Assembly (NCBI GenBank): GCA_946628545.1
Contig: CAMOWU010000012.1
Coordinates: 1 to 50,067 of the forward strand
DNA: 50,067 nt
Direction of reading: 5' to 3'
Source: an uncultured Bacteroides sp.
Lineage (GTDB): Bacteria > Bacteroidota > Bacteroidia > Bacteroidales > Bacteroidaceae
The notes beneath the pieces are model-generated. The model was not told where the DNA came from and ran no database searches. It saw only the letters and a program-made list of their open reading frames with translations. Positions within the stretch are counted from its first letter, which is position 1. The number at the start of each line of letters is the position of its first letter. A program made the translations under genes and the position numbers. Positions 1 through 7,617 of this stretch are shown here, in pieces.

Positions 1-455
1 CGGAATGGTCTTAGTGCCATCCCTATCCGATAGACCAGAAAGCGTTTTTTGCTTTTTTCGTCCTTGTAACTGAAGTCTGGAAAACTTAAATGCAAAAGGG
101 ATGGAGAATAACAAAACGCTCATGTGTTGGTATATACCTATAGCATGCTCTCACGCTGCTGTTCTATATGCTCAACAGCGTGAGGTTATTGTTTTTCACT
201 TTCATTTTTTGCAAGGTTTTTCCAGCACCGAGTTACAGATGAAATGGGTTTGACAAGGCTCACGCTCTTTCTGTATCCATACGTTTCATGCTATTTCAGA
301 GTCTTGATAGCACCAAACATTGTAGGCATTTCGTAGTATAGCACAAAACATTGACAAAATTCGATTTTCAAAAGCAATCCTTCGTCGGCAGATATTCACG
401 ATGGGGATTCCATGTGTAATTTTGAAAACTACAAACAATCTAATTATTTAAACTT
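1..455. other. Intergenic region upstream of the BspA-like gene
   Basis: No coding region is convincing in these 455 bases. The recognisable structure is an inverted repeat, CTCACGCTG at 150-158 and CAGCGTGAG at 176-184, followed by a T-rich stretch; it is listed separately as a possible terminator of a gene lying off the left edge. The stretch from about 290 to 455 is AT-rich and should hold the promoter of the BspA-like gene, but no clear TAnnTTTG box was found. Confidence 0.5.
150..196 (+). terminator. Possible terminator hairpin at left edge
   Basis: A perfect 9-bp stem (150-158 with 176-184) with a 17-nt loop is followed by GTTATTGTTTTT. The loop is long and the T-run interrupted, so this is a modest candidate for the end of a plus-strand gene outside the window. 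Confidence 0.35.
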
Positions 456-3083
456 ATGAAACAGCGATTAACTCTATTGTTGATGTTGCTTTTTGCAATC
501 ATCAATTTGACTCATGCATACACTTGGTATGGGACAAGTGGTGCTTACGAGTTTCCCAATGACAACGTGTATAGTGGTAGCGGCACTATCACCTATACCT
601 TTACGACCAAAGCAGGAACGGAATTCTTCCTTTCGGCCTCCTCTGCTACAGTCTATTTGGATGGCATTAAAGAAACACAGTCCGCTTATAATTATTATAA
701 GTCTTTTTCTGACAACACAACACACACTATCAAACTATCTTATAGTAATGGTGTAACTGTCACTGAAGCTGTTGTCAAGCATCCTCTCGACAATCAGCGT
801 TTAACAAGAACTATTGATTTGGACGAAGCGGGAGACCTGCAATATTATCTGTCAAATACAGATAAGTATTACATTAAGAAATTGATTATTACTGGTCCCA
901 TGAATGGGGACGATGTGAAACTGGTAAAACAATTGGCCAATTCAAAGTCAAGTTCTCTTTCTATTTTGAATCTTGCAGAAGTTCAAATGAAATCCGGTGG
1001 AGGTGAGTGCGGCACGTATTGGTATGACTGGTCTGGTGAATATGGAGACTATACAGACGAAGCAAACTCTTATACTGTAGATGATAATATTGGTGCAGGA
1101 CTTTTCTATGGTTTGGAGAAAATAACAGAGATAACTCTTCCACATTCGGCGACAAAGATAGGAGAATATGCTTTTGAACGTTGTAAAGATTTGGAGAAGG
1201 TCATTGTCGGCAACTCAACTATTTCGATTGGTTTCAATGCATTTAGAAATTGCGAAAAACTTAAAACTGTAGAACTACCTGCGACAATAAGCAGTATCGA
1301 TTCACAAGCATTTTGTAATTGCAAAAGTTTAGTTTCAATCAATCTGCCAAATTCATTGACAAGTATAGGTAGTAGCACTTTTGCTTCCTGTATCAGCTTG
1401 ACCTCAATCGTAATACCTGAGGGGGTAACGTACATATCTTCCAGTGCTTTTGGGGATTGCAAATCATTAAAGACTGTATCATTCCCCAGTAGTTTGTCAA
1501 GGATTGAGAGGAATGCTTTTTCGGGTTGCGAAGCAATTACAAGAGTTTACGTCACAACTCTTGAATCTTGGTGTTCTGTGAATTTTGGAGAAGGGGCTAA
1601 TCCTACGATTTATTCGAAAAAACTGTATTTAAAGAATTCTTCCTCACCCATTACTACACTCAACATACCAGAAGGTGTCACTTCTATTGGGTCACGATGT
1701 TTCATTAATTGTACGGGAATAACGTCGGTCACATTTCCAAACACACTTACTTCTGTAGGGGTAAGTGCTTTTGAGGGTTGTACTGGCATCAAGCAAGTAA
1801 ATACTGATGATATTGCGGCATGGTGTAATATCAACTTCTCAGAAAACTATATTTATGAGACTATCCTTGATGAATTCGGAAACATTCCTTGGGATACTAA
1901 TGGAGATGATTCTTGGGATATCGTATTAGAAAAAATAGGCTTTTATTCAAATCCTCTAACTTATTCTCAGAAACTATTCTACAACGATGAAATGGTCACT
2001 GATTTGGTAATACCCGAAGGGGTTACAGAGATAGGAAGAGGTGCTTTCGCAAATTGCTTATCCCTAAAGACCGTATCGTTTCCTGAAACGCTCAAGAAAG
2101 TCAATCAAATGGCTTTTGACAATTGTGTGAATGTGCAGACGGTGAAAGTGAAAGGAATGAGTACATGGAATAGTATTTTGTTTTGTTCTTATAATTGGAG
2201 ACCTTACGGAATTGAACTTGGAGAGGCGGATGATTATTACGGAAATACTAGTTATTATCCAAATAATCAAAGATTATATACTACTGATTATTCTTCAAAT
2301 CCCATTTATTCAGCATGTGTAAATGGGTTTACCAATTATAGCAATATTGAATGGATATCTTCCAACACGAATGTGGCAGAAATCGACAACAAGGGTTTGA
2401 TTACAGCGAAAACGTCAGGTGAGGTGATGTTATTCGCAAACACCCCAGGCCAGAGAAATTATTGCACACTTATAATCGAACCTAACCTGATTTCAGATAC
2501 GTATCAATTAACGATCTCTGAAGCAGGGATGTCAACTCTCTACCTTGATTATCCTGTAGTCATTCCTGATGACGACAATCTCCTTGGTGTGTTCTATATC
2601 AACAATATTGACGGCAACGTTATGTGGATGAAGAGACTTAAGAACTATATCCCGGCCAACACAGGTGTTATCGTTCAAGCCAACCCTGTGACCATAACAT
2701 TCCAAGGCATTGGGGACAATATAGCGGAGCTTTCCGATAATCAGCTGTCAGGTGTAACTGAGAATACCCCTGTATCGGACATCGACGGAACAGTTTATAC
2801 GCTCGGCCGTGGTGTCAACAGTGGTTATTTCGGCTTCCACAAATATACGGGTGCCAACATTCCTGCCAACAAAGCGTTCTTAGTTCGAAACACATCAACA
2901 GGGGTCAACATTTTTAACCTGGTTCTCGACAATGAGGATGGAACAAGCACCGCCATAGGACGCATCGAAAACGGCGAGTTCGTACCTGAAAGCAACGTCA
3001 TCTATGACTTGCAAGGCCGCCGTGTTGAGAACCCATCCAAGGGCATCTACATCGTGAACGGCAAGAAGCAATACATCAAGTAA
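456..3083 (+). CDS. BspA-like leucine-rich repeat secreted/surface protein
   Basis: The 875-aa product begins with a Sec signal peptide (hydrophobic core about residues 5-18, likely cleavage after THA at 21). It carries blocks of about 23-residue BspA/TpLRR repeats at roughly 225-365, 400-450 and 515-565; a typical unit reads IPEGVTSIGSRCFINCTGIT. Around 620-680 is a segment resembling a bacterial Ig-like (Big_2) domain, with WISSNTNVAEID. The last 30 residues (YDLQGRRV, then GIYIVNGKK) match the short C-terminal tail shared by many Prevotella secreted proteins, probably a type IX secretion sorting signal. Family members are cell-surface adhesins or binding proteins; the ligand cannot be inferred. 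The gene is more AT-rich than the housekeeping genes, as is common for such surface genes. A small gene follows after 13 nt and may be co-transcribed. Confidence 0.88.
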   Translation: MKQRLTLLLMLLFAIINLTHAYTWYGTSGAYEFPNDNVYSGSGTITYTFTTKAGTEFFLSASSATVYLDGIKETQSAYNYYKSFSDNTTHTIKLSYSNGVTVTEAVVKHPLDNQRLTRTIDLDEAGDLQYYLSNTDKYYIKKLIITGPMNGDDVKLVKQLANSKSSSLSILNLAEVQMKSGGGECGTYWYDWSGEYGDYTDEANSYTVDDNIGAGLFYGLEKITEITLPHSATKIGEYAFERCKDLEKVIVGNSTISIGFNAFRNCEKLKTVELPATISSIDSQAFCNCKSLVSINLPNSLTSIGSSTFASCISLTSIVIPEGVTYISSSAFGDCKSLKTVSFPSSLSRIERNAFSGCEAITRVYVTTLESWCSVNFGEGANPTIYSKKLYLKNSSSPITTLNIPEGVTSIGSRCFINCTGITSVTFPNTLTSVGVSAFEGCTGIKQVNTDDIAAWCNINFSENYIYETILDEFGNIPWDTNGDDSWDIVLEKIGFYSNPLTYSQKLFYNDEMVTDLVIPEGVTEIGRGAFANCLSLKTVSFPETLKKVNQMAFDNCVNVQTVKVKGMSTWNSILFCSYNWRPYGIELGEADDYYGNTSYYPNNQRLYTTDYSSNPIYSACVNGFTNYSNIEWISSNTNVAEIDNKGLITAKTSGEVMLFANTPGQRNYCTLIIEPNLISDTYQLTISEAGMSTLYLDYPVVIPDDDNLLGVFYINNIDGNVMWMKRLKNYIPANTGVIVQANPVTITFQGIGDNIAELSDNQLSGVTENTPVSDIDGTVYTLGRGVNSGYFGFHKYTGANIPANKAFLVRNTSTGVNIFNLVLDNEDGTSTAIGRIENGEFVPESNVIYDLQGRRVENPSKGIYIVNGKKQYIK

Positions 3084-3096
3084 AAAGAGTGTAAAT

Positions 3097-3264
3097 ATGA
3101 ATAAGAAAGAATATACAACACCCGATTTTGAGACCTCCAACTATACTCCAATGATTGTCGTTGCCATGAGCTGGAGCGATGAAGAGACTGGCGAAGCTCT
3201 CGCCCCAGACCGTGGAGAAACCAGCAGCGACTGGGAGGAAGACTTCTGGGAAAGCCGTGAGTAG
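3097..3264 (+). CDS. Small acidic 55-aa peptide gene downstream of BspA-like gene
   Basis: An ATG 13 nt after the preceding stop opens a 55-codon frame ending at TAG 3262-3264. The product starts MNKKEYTTPDFETSNYTP, has a short hydrophobic stretch (MIVVAM, 19-24) and ends in a strongly acidic, Trp-containing tail (DWEEDFWESRE). There is no signal peptide or cysteine. The opening, basic residues then K-x-Y-x-x-P-D/E-x-E, resembles a large loose class of very short Bacteroidales proteins of unknown function, some suspected to be modified peptides. The position between an upstream gene and a good terminator (3310-3353) supports a real co-transcribed gene. Function is unknown and the peptide-precursor idea is inference. 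Confidence 0.6.
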   Translation: MNKKEYTTPDFETSNYTPMIVVAMSWSDEETGEALAPDRGETSSDWEEDFWESRE

Positions 3265-3309
3265 GCGTATATCAACAACTGCAAATTAGTTTCTAAGCGA
3301 ATGTGAGGG

Positions 3310-3353
3310 ATGGTTCCTGTGGTCTTACGACTGCAGGAACCATCTATTTTTTT
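3310..3353 (+). terminator. Rho-independent terminator after BspA-like/small peptide unit
   Basis: ATGGTTCCTG (3310-3319) pairs perfectly with CAGGAACCAT (3334-3343), with a 14-nt loop, followed by CTATTTTTTT. This ends the transcript carrying the BspA-like gene and the 55-aa gene. Confidence 0.8.
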
Positions 3354-3447
3354 AGCACTAGAATAACATTTTCACAAAAAACAATTCTTTGAAAATTATA
3401 ATGATTTACACTTACTTCTCTCTTTTCAGTCATGAATAAACGTTTGT

Positions 3448-3768
3448 TTATCGATGCCATCCGGTTCTTTTCTTCTCTACGATAGGTTTCTTCATCATTC
3501 TCCTTGCCGTTTGTAGGCAACGGCGGCGGAAATGCTCGTCATCCTCGTTCTTGTCACGGCCCCAACCGATCCCAGAGTAAGATACACATTCACGCACCTT
3601 ACGTTCTATCTCTGTGGTCTTGACGAATTCCTTCCGCTTCTCCTTTGAAAGGTTTCTGTACTGCGCAGAAGTGATTATCTCGCCTTTGGCATTCTTGTAA
3701 TTGTAGGATGCACGACCTCGTTGTTCACGCAATTCTACGGGAATCACCAGTATTTTATTTATAAACAC
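3448..3768 (-). CDS. Hypothetical basic protein, GTG start inside an inverted repeat
   Basis: I do not recognise this 106-aa product. It is rich in Lys/Arg, with no signal peptide or membrane segment. The middle contains SYNYKNAKGEIITSAQYRNL, then KEKRKEFVKTTEIERKVREC, and the end is basic (RRMMKKP). The longest frame starts at a GTG (3766-3768) that lies in one arm of a 12-bp inverted repeat (3763-3774 with 3795-3806), and there is no ribosome-binding site of note. The true start may therefore be an internal codon, or the frame may be the remnant of a longer gene. The composition would suit a nucleic-acid-associated or mobile-element-derived protein, but nothing confirms this. Confidence 0.35.
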   Translation of the reverse strand: MFINKILVIPVELREQRGRASYNYKNAKGEIITSAQYRNLSKEKRKEFVKTTEIERKVRECVSYSGIGWGRDKNEDDEHFRRRCLQTARRMMKKPIVEKKRTGWHR

Positions 3769-3806
3769 TTGCTATCAAACTGGTCTTCAGTAGTTAGCAA
3801 GTGTTT
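3763..3806. repeat. 12-bp inverted repeat with 20-nt spacer
   Basis: AAACACTTGCTA (3763-3774) and TAGCAAGTGTTT (3795-3806) are exact reverse complements. The repeat lies between the unknown minus-strand ORF and the L,D-transpeptidase promoter. It could be a hairpin terminator (T-rich sequence TTCTTGTTTT follows on the plus strand), an operator, or the edge of a small mobile element. Confidence 0.7.
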
Positions 3807-3877
3807 TCTTGTTTTGGTCGATAGGTTTGCATTTCATAAAATGGAGTGGTGATTACGGAAGTTCCCGGAAAAGTTGA

Positions 3878-3885
3878 TAACTTTG
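3878..3885 (+). promoter_or_regulatory. Bacteroidetes-type -7 box for the L,D-transpeptidase gene
   Basis: TAACTTTG matches TAnnTTTG and lies about 135 nt upstream of the start codon. No clear TTTG is seen about 20 nt further upstream, so the box stands mainly on its -7 match and position. The predicted leader would include the REP-like palindrome at 3938-3967. Confidence 0.5.
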
Positions 3886-3937
3886 CATGCGCTAATCTTT
3901 GCAAATAAAGACACACAGGTGAGAAAGGGGACTTTCT

Positions 3938-3967
3938 GTGCGGCAGGAATGCCGCACCTCCACTTGG
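3938..3967. repeat. REP-like palindrome, copy 1
   Basis: GTGCGGCA-GGAA-TGCCGCAC (3938-3957) is a hairpin with 8-bp arms and a 4-nt loop, followed by CTCCACTTGG. The 24 bases 3938-3961 are the exact reverse complement of 46450-46473, and the CTCC-ACTTGG flank recurs with one extra T at 46528-46538. It lies in the untranslated leader of the L,D-transpeptidase gene. Confidence 0.85.
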
Positions 3968-4018
3968 ATATATGTTTTAATATTGATATATGTATTACCG
4001 AAAATAAAAGATTTATAA

Positions 4019-4642
4019 ATGACAATGAGAATGAAAAAGATGATGACATTGGCTGCGGTTGCACTGCTGGCTGCATCAGGCATGATGGCAACTTCTTGCT
4101 CTGACAACGACGATGAGGAGAAGGGACAGAAGCTTGAAGTATATGACGTGAAAGGCAGCGAGGCCAAGGCGCGGCTGACCATTGATGGCAAGGAAATATT
4201 CACTACCAATGTGTATATCGGCAAGAACGGTATAGGTAAAACGGGCGAGGGTGACGCCAAGACTCCTACTGGCACTCTGCACGTGATGCAGGCATTCGGC
4301 GTGAAGCCCAATCCTGGCACCACCATTCCTTACATCAACGTGACGCCATCCATTTATGCTTGCGACGAGGAAGGTGAGTACTACAATCAGATTGTTGACA
4401 CAGCCGTCGTTCATCACTACGGTTGCAAAGGCGAGGATATGTACCACACCGTTCCGCAGTACAACTATGGGTTGACCACAGACTTCAACAAAGAATGTGT
4501 CTATCCCAAGGGCAGCGCAATCTTTATTCACTGCAAAGGTCCGCGGCCATACACTGGAGGTTGCATCGCCTTCGACGAGGACAAGATGATAGTGATTCTC
4601 CGTCGGTGCGACCAGTCGCTGGTGGTCACTGTCAGGGAGTGA
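4019..4642 (+). CDS. L,D-transpeptidase (YkuD-type) lipoprotein
   Basis: The 207-aa product carries a lipoprotein signal with the lipobox MATSC (lipidated Cys27), so it should be anchored in the envelope facing the periplasm. The rest is an L,D-transpeptidase catalytic domain: KTPTG at 81-85, a conserved histidine in FIHCKG (His171) and the catalytic cysteine in TGGC (Cys182), in the order expected for the YkuD fold. Such enzymes form 3-3 peptidoglycan cross-links or attach proteins to peptidoglycan; which of these applies cannot be told. Starts at 4019, 4025 and 4031 are all possible, and the short basic MKKMM just before the hydrophobic core slightly favours the last. It appears monocistronic. 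Confidence 0.85.
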   Translation: MTMRMKKMMTLAAVALLAASGMMATSCSDNDDEEKGQKLEVYDVKGSEAKARLTIDGKEIFTTNVYIGKNGIGKTGEGDAKTPTGTLHVMQAFGVKPNPGTTIPYINVTPSIYACDEEGEYYNQIVDTAVVHHYGCKGEDMYHTVPQYNYGLTTDFNKECVYPKGSAIFIHCKGPRPYTGGCIAFDEDKMIVILRRCDQSLVVTVRE

Positions 4643-4664
4643 AAAGAAGAAAGGTCTCGTCCCT

Positions 4665-5345
4665 TTAGTTTTCCGTGTGGCTGTCGAAACTGAAACTGCC
4701 GAGTTTTTTCAGGGGTTTGTTGGGTATGCGGCTCCATTTCTCTCGCTTGGGGACTGAATCGTCGAAGGCATTGGATGTTTCCACCTGTTTTTTGTGGGTG
4801 AGGTAGTTGTAGGAGTGGGTTTCTGCTACGCCCGTGTTCCGAGCCATGGAATGTGTGTCGTATCCGATGAGGTAGAAATCGCCGTTTTGGTAGCGGAAGA
4901 GGAGTGTGGATGATCCATTGCTCCATGATCCAGCCGAGGCGAAGGATGATGTGGAGAATTTGATGACACCGCGGTCGGTGATGCTTGGTTCCACTTCTAC
5001 AAAGATGTATTCGTCGGTGCTGTGGGGGATGATGTCGGTGTATTGCTGATATAATGAAAAGGTGCCGTCGCTCTGTCCCCAGTAGATGGCAAGGATGGGT
5101 GCGTTGAAGTTAAAGACGTAGCCGTCATCGCGTGTGCGCATGTGTTCCTTGTTGTCGGGTGTGGCGATGACGACAAGGTCGGCTATGCCGTCTTTGTTGA
5201 GGTCGCCAGTAGCTTGGCTGACTTCCCATCCCTGCGGCACGATGTCTTTGGCGCTGTTTCCCGTGGTTTTGAGACTTTGGGCGTTGGCTGCCACAGTCAT
5301 TGCCAAGGCTGTCATCATGGTGGCTATTTTTTTCATATCTCTCAT
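4665..5345 (-). CDS. Secreted protein with FG-GAP/EF-hand-like segment
   Basis: The 226-aa product is read from ATG 5345 because it places a signal peptide at the N-terminus (MRDMKKIATMMTALAM, ending in ANAQ); a further 48 codons upstream are open but look non-coding. After the signal, GDLNKDGIADLVVI resembles an FG-GAP/VCBS or dockerin-like calcium-binding loop with Asp/Asn ligands. The remaining 150 residues are predicted to be beta-rich, with many aromatic residues, and end in a basic stretch. It is probably periplasmic or exported; enzymatic function is unknown. The gene converges on the L,D-transpeptidase gene, whose stop is 22 nt away. Confidence 0.65.
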   Translation of the reverse strand: MRDMKKIATMMTALAMTVAANAQSLKTTGNSAKDIVPQGWEVSQATGDLNKDGIADLVVIATPDNKEHMRTRDDGYVFNFNAPILAIYWGQSDGTFSLYQQYTDIIPHSTDEYIFVEVEPSITDRGVIKFSTSSFASAGSWSNGSSTLLFRYQNGDFYLIGYDTHSMARNTGVAETHSYNYLTHKKQVETSNAFDDSVPKREKWSRIPNKPLKKLGSFSFDSHTEN

Positions 5346-5521
5346 GATCAAATCATTTTTTCTGTTAATTGTAGTATGGTGAGGCAAATGTATGATTATT
5401 ATTTGAAAACATCGACAAATAAGAGTCAAAAACTGTCTGCCATGAGATATATTTCGCAGAAAAAGGGGCATTGTCGATACAAGCGTCATTCTGGTTCATA
5501 AGAGAGTTGGTCTTGATGCGC

Positions 5522-5563
5522 CTAAAACAAAATCCCGTCGGTGGGTGTGTCCACCGACGGGAT
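5522..5563 (-). terminator. Terminator of the PUR-family gene
   Basis: ATCCCGTCGGTGG (5532-5544) and CCACCGACGGGAT (5551-5563) form a perfect 13-bp stem with a 6-nt loop. On the minus strand the hairpin is followed by TTTTGTTTTAG, as expected for a terminator of the gene ending at 5635. Confidence 0.85.
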
Positions 5564-5634
5564 AGTAATTGAAATGTCGCCTGTATAGGGTAGGGGTTGA
5601 AGATTCCATTCAACCTTCTATATTATTTCCCTTG

Positions 5635-6045
5635 TTAGAAGTCCATGTCAATCTTGAAATCGCCTTCAAAGGATTTGTCGTCGAAACCAGCCTCGCCTTC
5701 CTCGGGGAAAGCCATGCTTGGGTTATCGTCGTCACCAACCTCGTCAGGAGTGGTGTAAGTCTCCTCCGCCGTCATGTTGCTGCTTGGCGCTTTCTTTCCT
5801 GAAGCCACGCCAATCACATTAGCCAGTGCGGTGGTGAATTTCTCAAAGTCTTCTTTGTAGAGGAATATCTTGTGCTTCTCGAATGAAATCCGAGGCGCTT
5901 CAATCGTTCCGTCCACGATTTTCTTACTCTCTGTTATCGCAACAAATTTGTCACCGTTGTGACTTTGCTTGACATCGAAATAGTAGATCCGGCGTCCTGC
6001 TTTTACAGATTCAGAGTATAGAACGTCATTACTTGTTTCGCTCAT
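5635..6045 (-). CDS. PUR-family DNA/RNA-binding protein (DUF3276)
   Basis: The 136-aa product matches the Bacteroidetes DUF3276/PUR-alpha-like family. SVKAGRRIYYFDVKQSHNGD and FVAITESKK are the beta-strands of a PUR repeat, followed by the helix FEKFTTALANVIG. The family is related to eukaryotic Pur-alpha and Borrelia BpuR, which bind single-stranded nucleic acid. The last 45 residues are acidic and low in complexity (EEGEAGFDDKSFEGDFKIDMDF). The start is ATG 6045 (MSETSN), because the longer 153-codon frame adds an atypical leader. It has its own terminator at 5522-5563 and lies divergent from nusB. Confidence 0.85.
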   Translation of the reverse strand: MSETSNDVLYSESVKAGRRIYYFDVKQSHNGDKFVAITESKKIVDGTIEAPRISFEKHKIFLYKEDFEKFTTALANVIGVASGKKAPSSNMTAEETYTTPDEVGDDDNPSMAFPEEGEAGFDDKSFEGDFKIDMDF

Positions 6046-6195
6046 AATAATGATTTTTTTGTTGTTGAAGTGTGTATAAACTGATGTCGTGTGCAAATTT
6101 CCTTTTTTTTTTTATAAATATCAAACATTTAACAATATTTTTAGGTCAAAAAACAATCATTCTAAAAAAATCATACTTCTTTCGATTTTTTTGTT

Positions 6196-6203
6196 TAAAT
6201 TTG
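6196..6203 (+). promoter_or_regulatory. -7 box for the nusB operon
   Basis: TAAATTTG followed by C matches the Bacteroidetes -7 consensus TAnnTTTG and lies 33 nt before the nusB start codon, giving a short leader. No good TTTG is seen at the -33 position. Confidence 0.65.
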
Positions 6204-6235
6204 CACGCAAAGTAGAAAAAAGAGTTTTTTGAACA

Positions 6236-7162
6236 ATGATTAACCGTATTTTGATCCGTTTGAAAATCGTTCAGTTGGTGTACGCTTTTTATCTGAACGG
6301 AAATGCTAATCTGGAAAAAGCTGTCAAGGAATTGAATTTCAGCCTTTCCAAGGCCTACGAGTTGTATAACTATTTGCTGCTGCTGATGGTGGCTGTCACT
6401 CGCTATGGAGTGGAAAGGATTGTGAAAAGGGAAAAGATGAACCTTGTCACGCATAAGGAAGAGGCCATCAGCCATAAGTTTATCGACAATCGTTTTGTAC
6501 TTCAGCTTGAGCACAACACGGCTCTGAAAGAGTACGTGGAGGACCGTCATCTTGACTGGACCATGCATGAGGACTACTTGAAGTATCTTTATGAACTGAT
6601 TGTGGATAGTGATATATATAAGGAGTATATGACTTCGACGGAGTCTTCTTATCAGGAAGACCGCGAGCTATGGCGCAAGATCTACAAGAGCATCATTGCT
6701 AAGGACGAGCGACTCGATGACTTGCTCGAGGAGAAGAGCTTGTATTGGAACGACGACCGCACGACTGTGGATACTTTCGTGCTCAAGTCCATCAAGCGTT
6801 TCGACGAGCATGAGAAAGCCGACCAGGAGTTGCTCCCTGATTTCAAGGACGAAGAAGACAGGGAATACGCAGAGCGTCTGTTCCGCAACAGCATCCTGAG
6901 AGAAGAGGAGTATCGTACGCTGATCCGCCAGAATGTGAAAAACTGGGAGTTCGACCGCCTTGCCTTCATGGATGTGGTGATCATGCAAGTGGCTTTGGCC
7001 GAGTTGATGTCGTTCCCCAACATTCCATTGTCGGTGACCATCAATGAGTATGTGGAGATAGCCAAATGCTACAGCACTCCAAAGAGCGGTTCCTATGTCA
7101 ATGGCATCATTGATGTGATAGCAAAGAAACTGCAGAAGGAGAGAAAAATCTTCAAGTCGTAG
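6236..7162 (+). CDS. nusB: Transcription antitermination factor NusB
   Basis: The 308-aa product is a NusB of the long Bacteroidetes form, about twice the length of the E. coli protein. Residues 1-40 (MINRILIRLKIVQLVYAFYL) and the C-terminal 140 residues (LFRNSILREEEYRTLIRQ, then LAFMDVVIMQVALAEL and INEYVEIAKCYSTPKSGSY) carry the helical NusB fold. The middle is a family-specific acidic helical insertion. NusB works with NusE (S10) in antitermination of rRNA transcription. It starts the run nusB-yajC-ybbR-coaE, an order often seen in Bacteroidetes. Confidence 0.92.
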   Translation: MINRILIRLKIVQLVYAFYLNGNANLEKAVKELNFSLSKAYELYNYLLLLMVAVTRYGVERIVKREKMNLVTHKEEAISHKFIDNRFVLQLEHNTALKEYVEDRHLDWTMHEDYLKYLYELIVDSDIYKEYMTSTESSYQEDRELWRKIYKSIIAKDERLDDLLEEKSLYWNDDRTTVDTFVLKSIKRFDEHEKADQELLPDFKDEEDREYAERLFRNSILREEEYRTLIRQNVKNWEFDRLAFMDVVIMQVALAELMSFPNIPLSVTINEYVEIAKCYSTPKSGSYVNGIIDVIAKKLQKERKIFKS

Positions 7163-7261
7163 GCGCGGCGCTTCGAGATACGGGGTGGAGACATCGCTTC
7201 CTCCCCGTTATCCCCATAGATCATCAACCAAGAAATGTTCAAACAATAAAATAATACTATT

Positions 7262-7582
7262 ATGACATTGAGTTTATTGCAGGCCCAAGCCCAAGGTGGT
7301 AGCGGTATGGAACTGATCCTGATGATTGTGATCATGTTCGCCATCCTTTATTTCTTCATGATCCGTCCGCAGAACCAGCAGCGCAAGAAGCTGCAGCAGT
7401 TCCAGAACAGCCTGAAAGTCGGCGACCAGGTGATGATTGCCGGTGGTATCTGGGCCAAGGTCAAGGACATCAATCCAGAGAAAACATTCATCACCGTGGA
7501 AATCTCCAAAGGTGTGAGCATCGACGTGGAGCGCAACAGCGTCTATGCCCCAGGTCAGCAAGACCAGGCCGCACAGCGCTAA
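7262..7582 (+). CDS. yajC: Preprotein translocase accessory subunit YajC
   Basis: The 106-aa product has one membrane segment (about residues 17-36, LILMIVIMFAILYFFMIRP) followed by QNQQRKKLQQFQNSLKVGD and a small beta-rich cytoplasmic domain (VGDQVMIAGGIWAKVKDI), which is the YajC pattern. It associates with SecDF and assists Sec-dependent export. It lies between nusB (99 nt upstream) and the YbbR gene (35 nt downstream). Confidence 0.92.
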   Translation: MTLSLLQAQAQGGSGMELILMIVIMFAILYFFMIRPQNQQRKKLQQFQNSLKVGDQVMIAGGIWAKVKDINPEKTFITVEISKGVSIDVERNSVYAPGQQDQAAQR

Positions 7583-7617
7583 GCGACATCTTCATCACCC
7601 CAATCCAAGGCCAATAG

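Noticed and set aside
4528..4926. Minus-strand frame across the end of the L,D-transpeptidase gene
   Set aside because: It overlaps two well-supported genes and has a composition (His/Arg/Pro) typical of a shadow frame.
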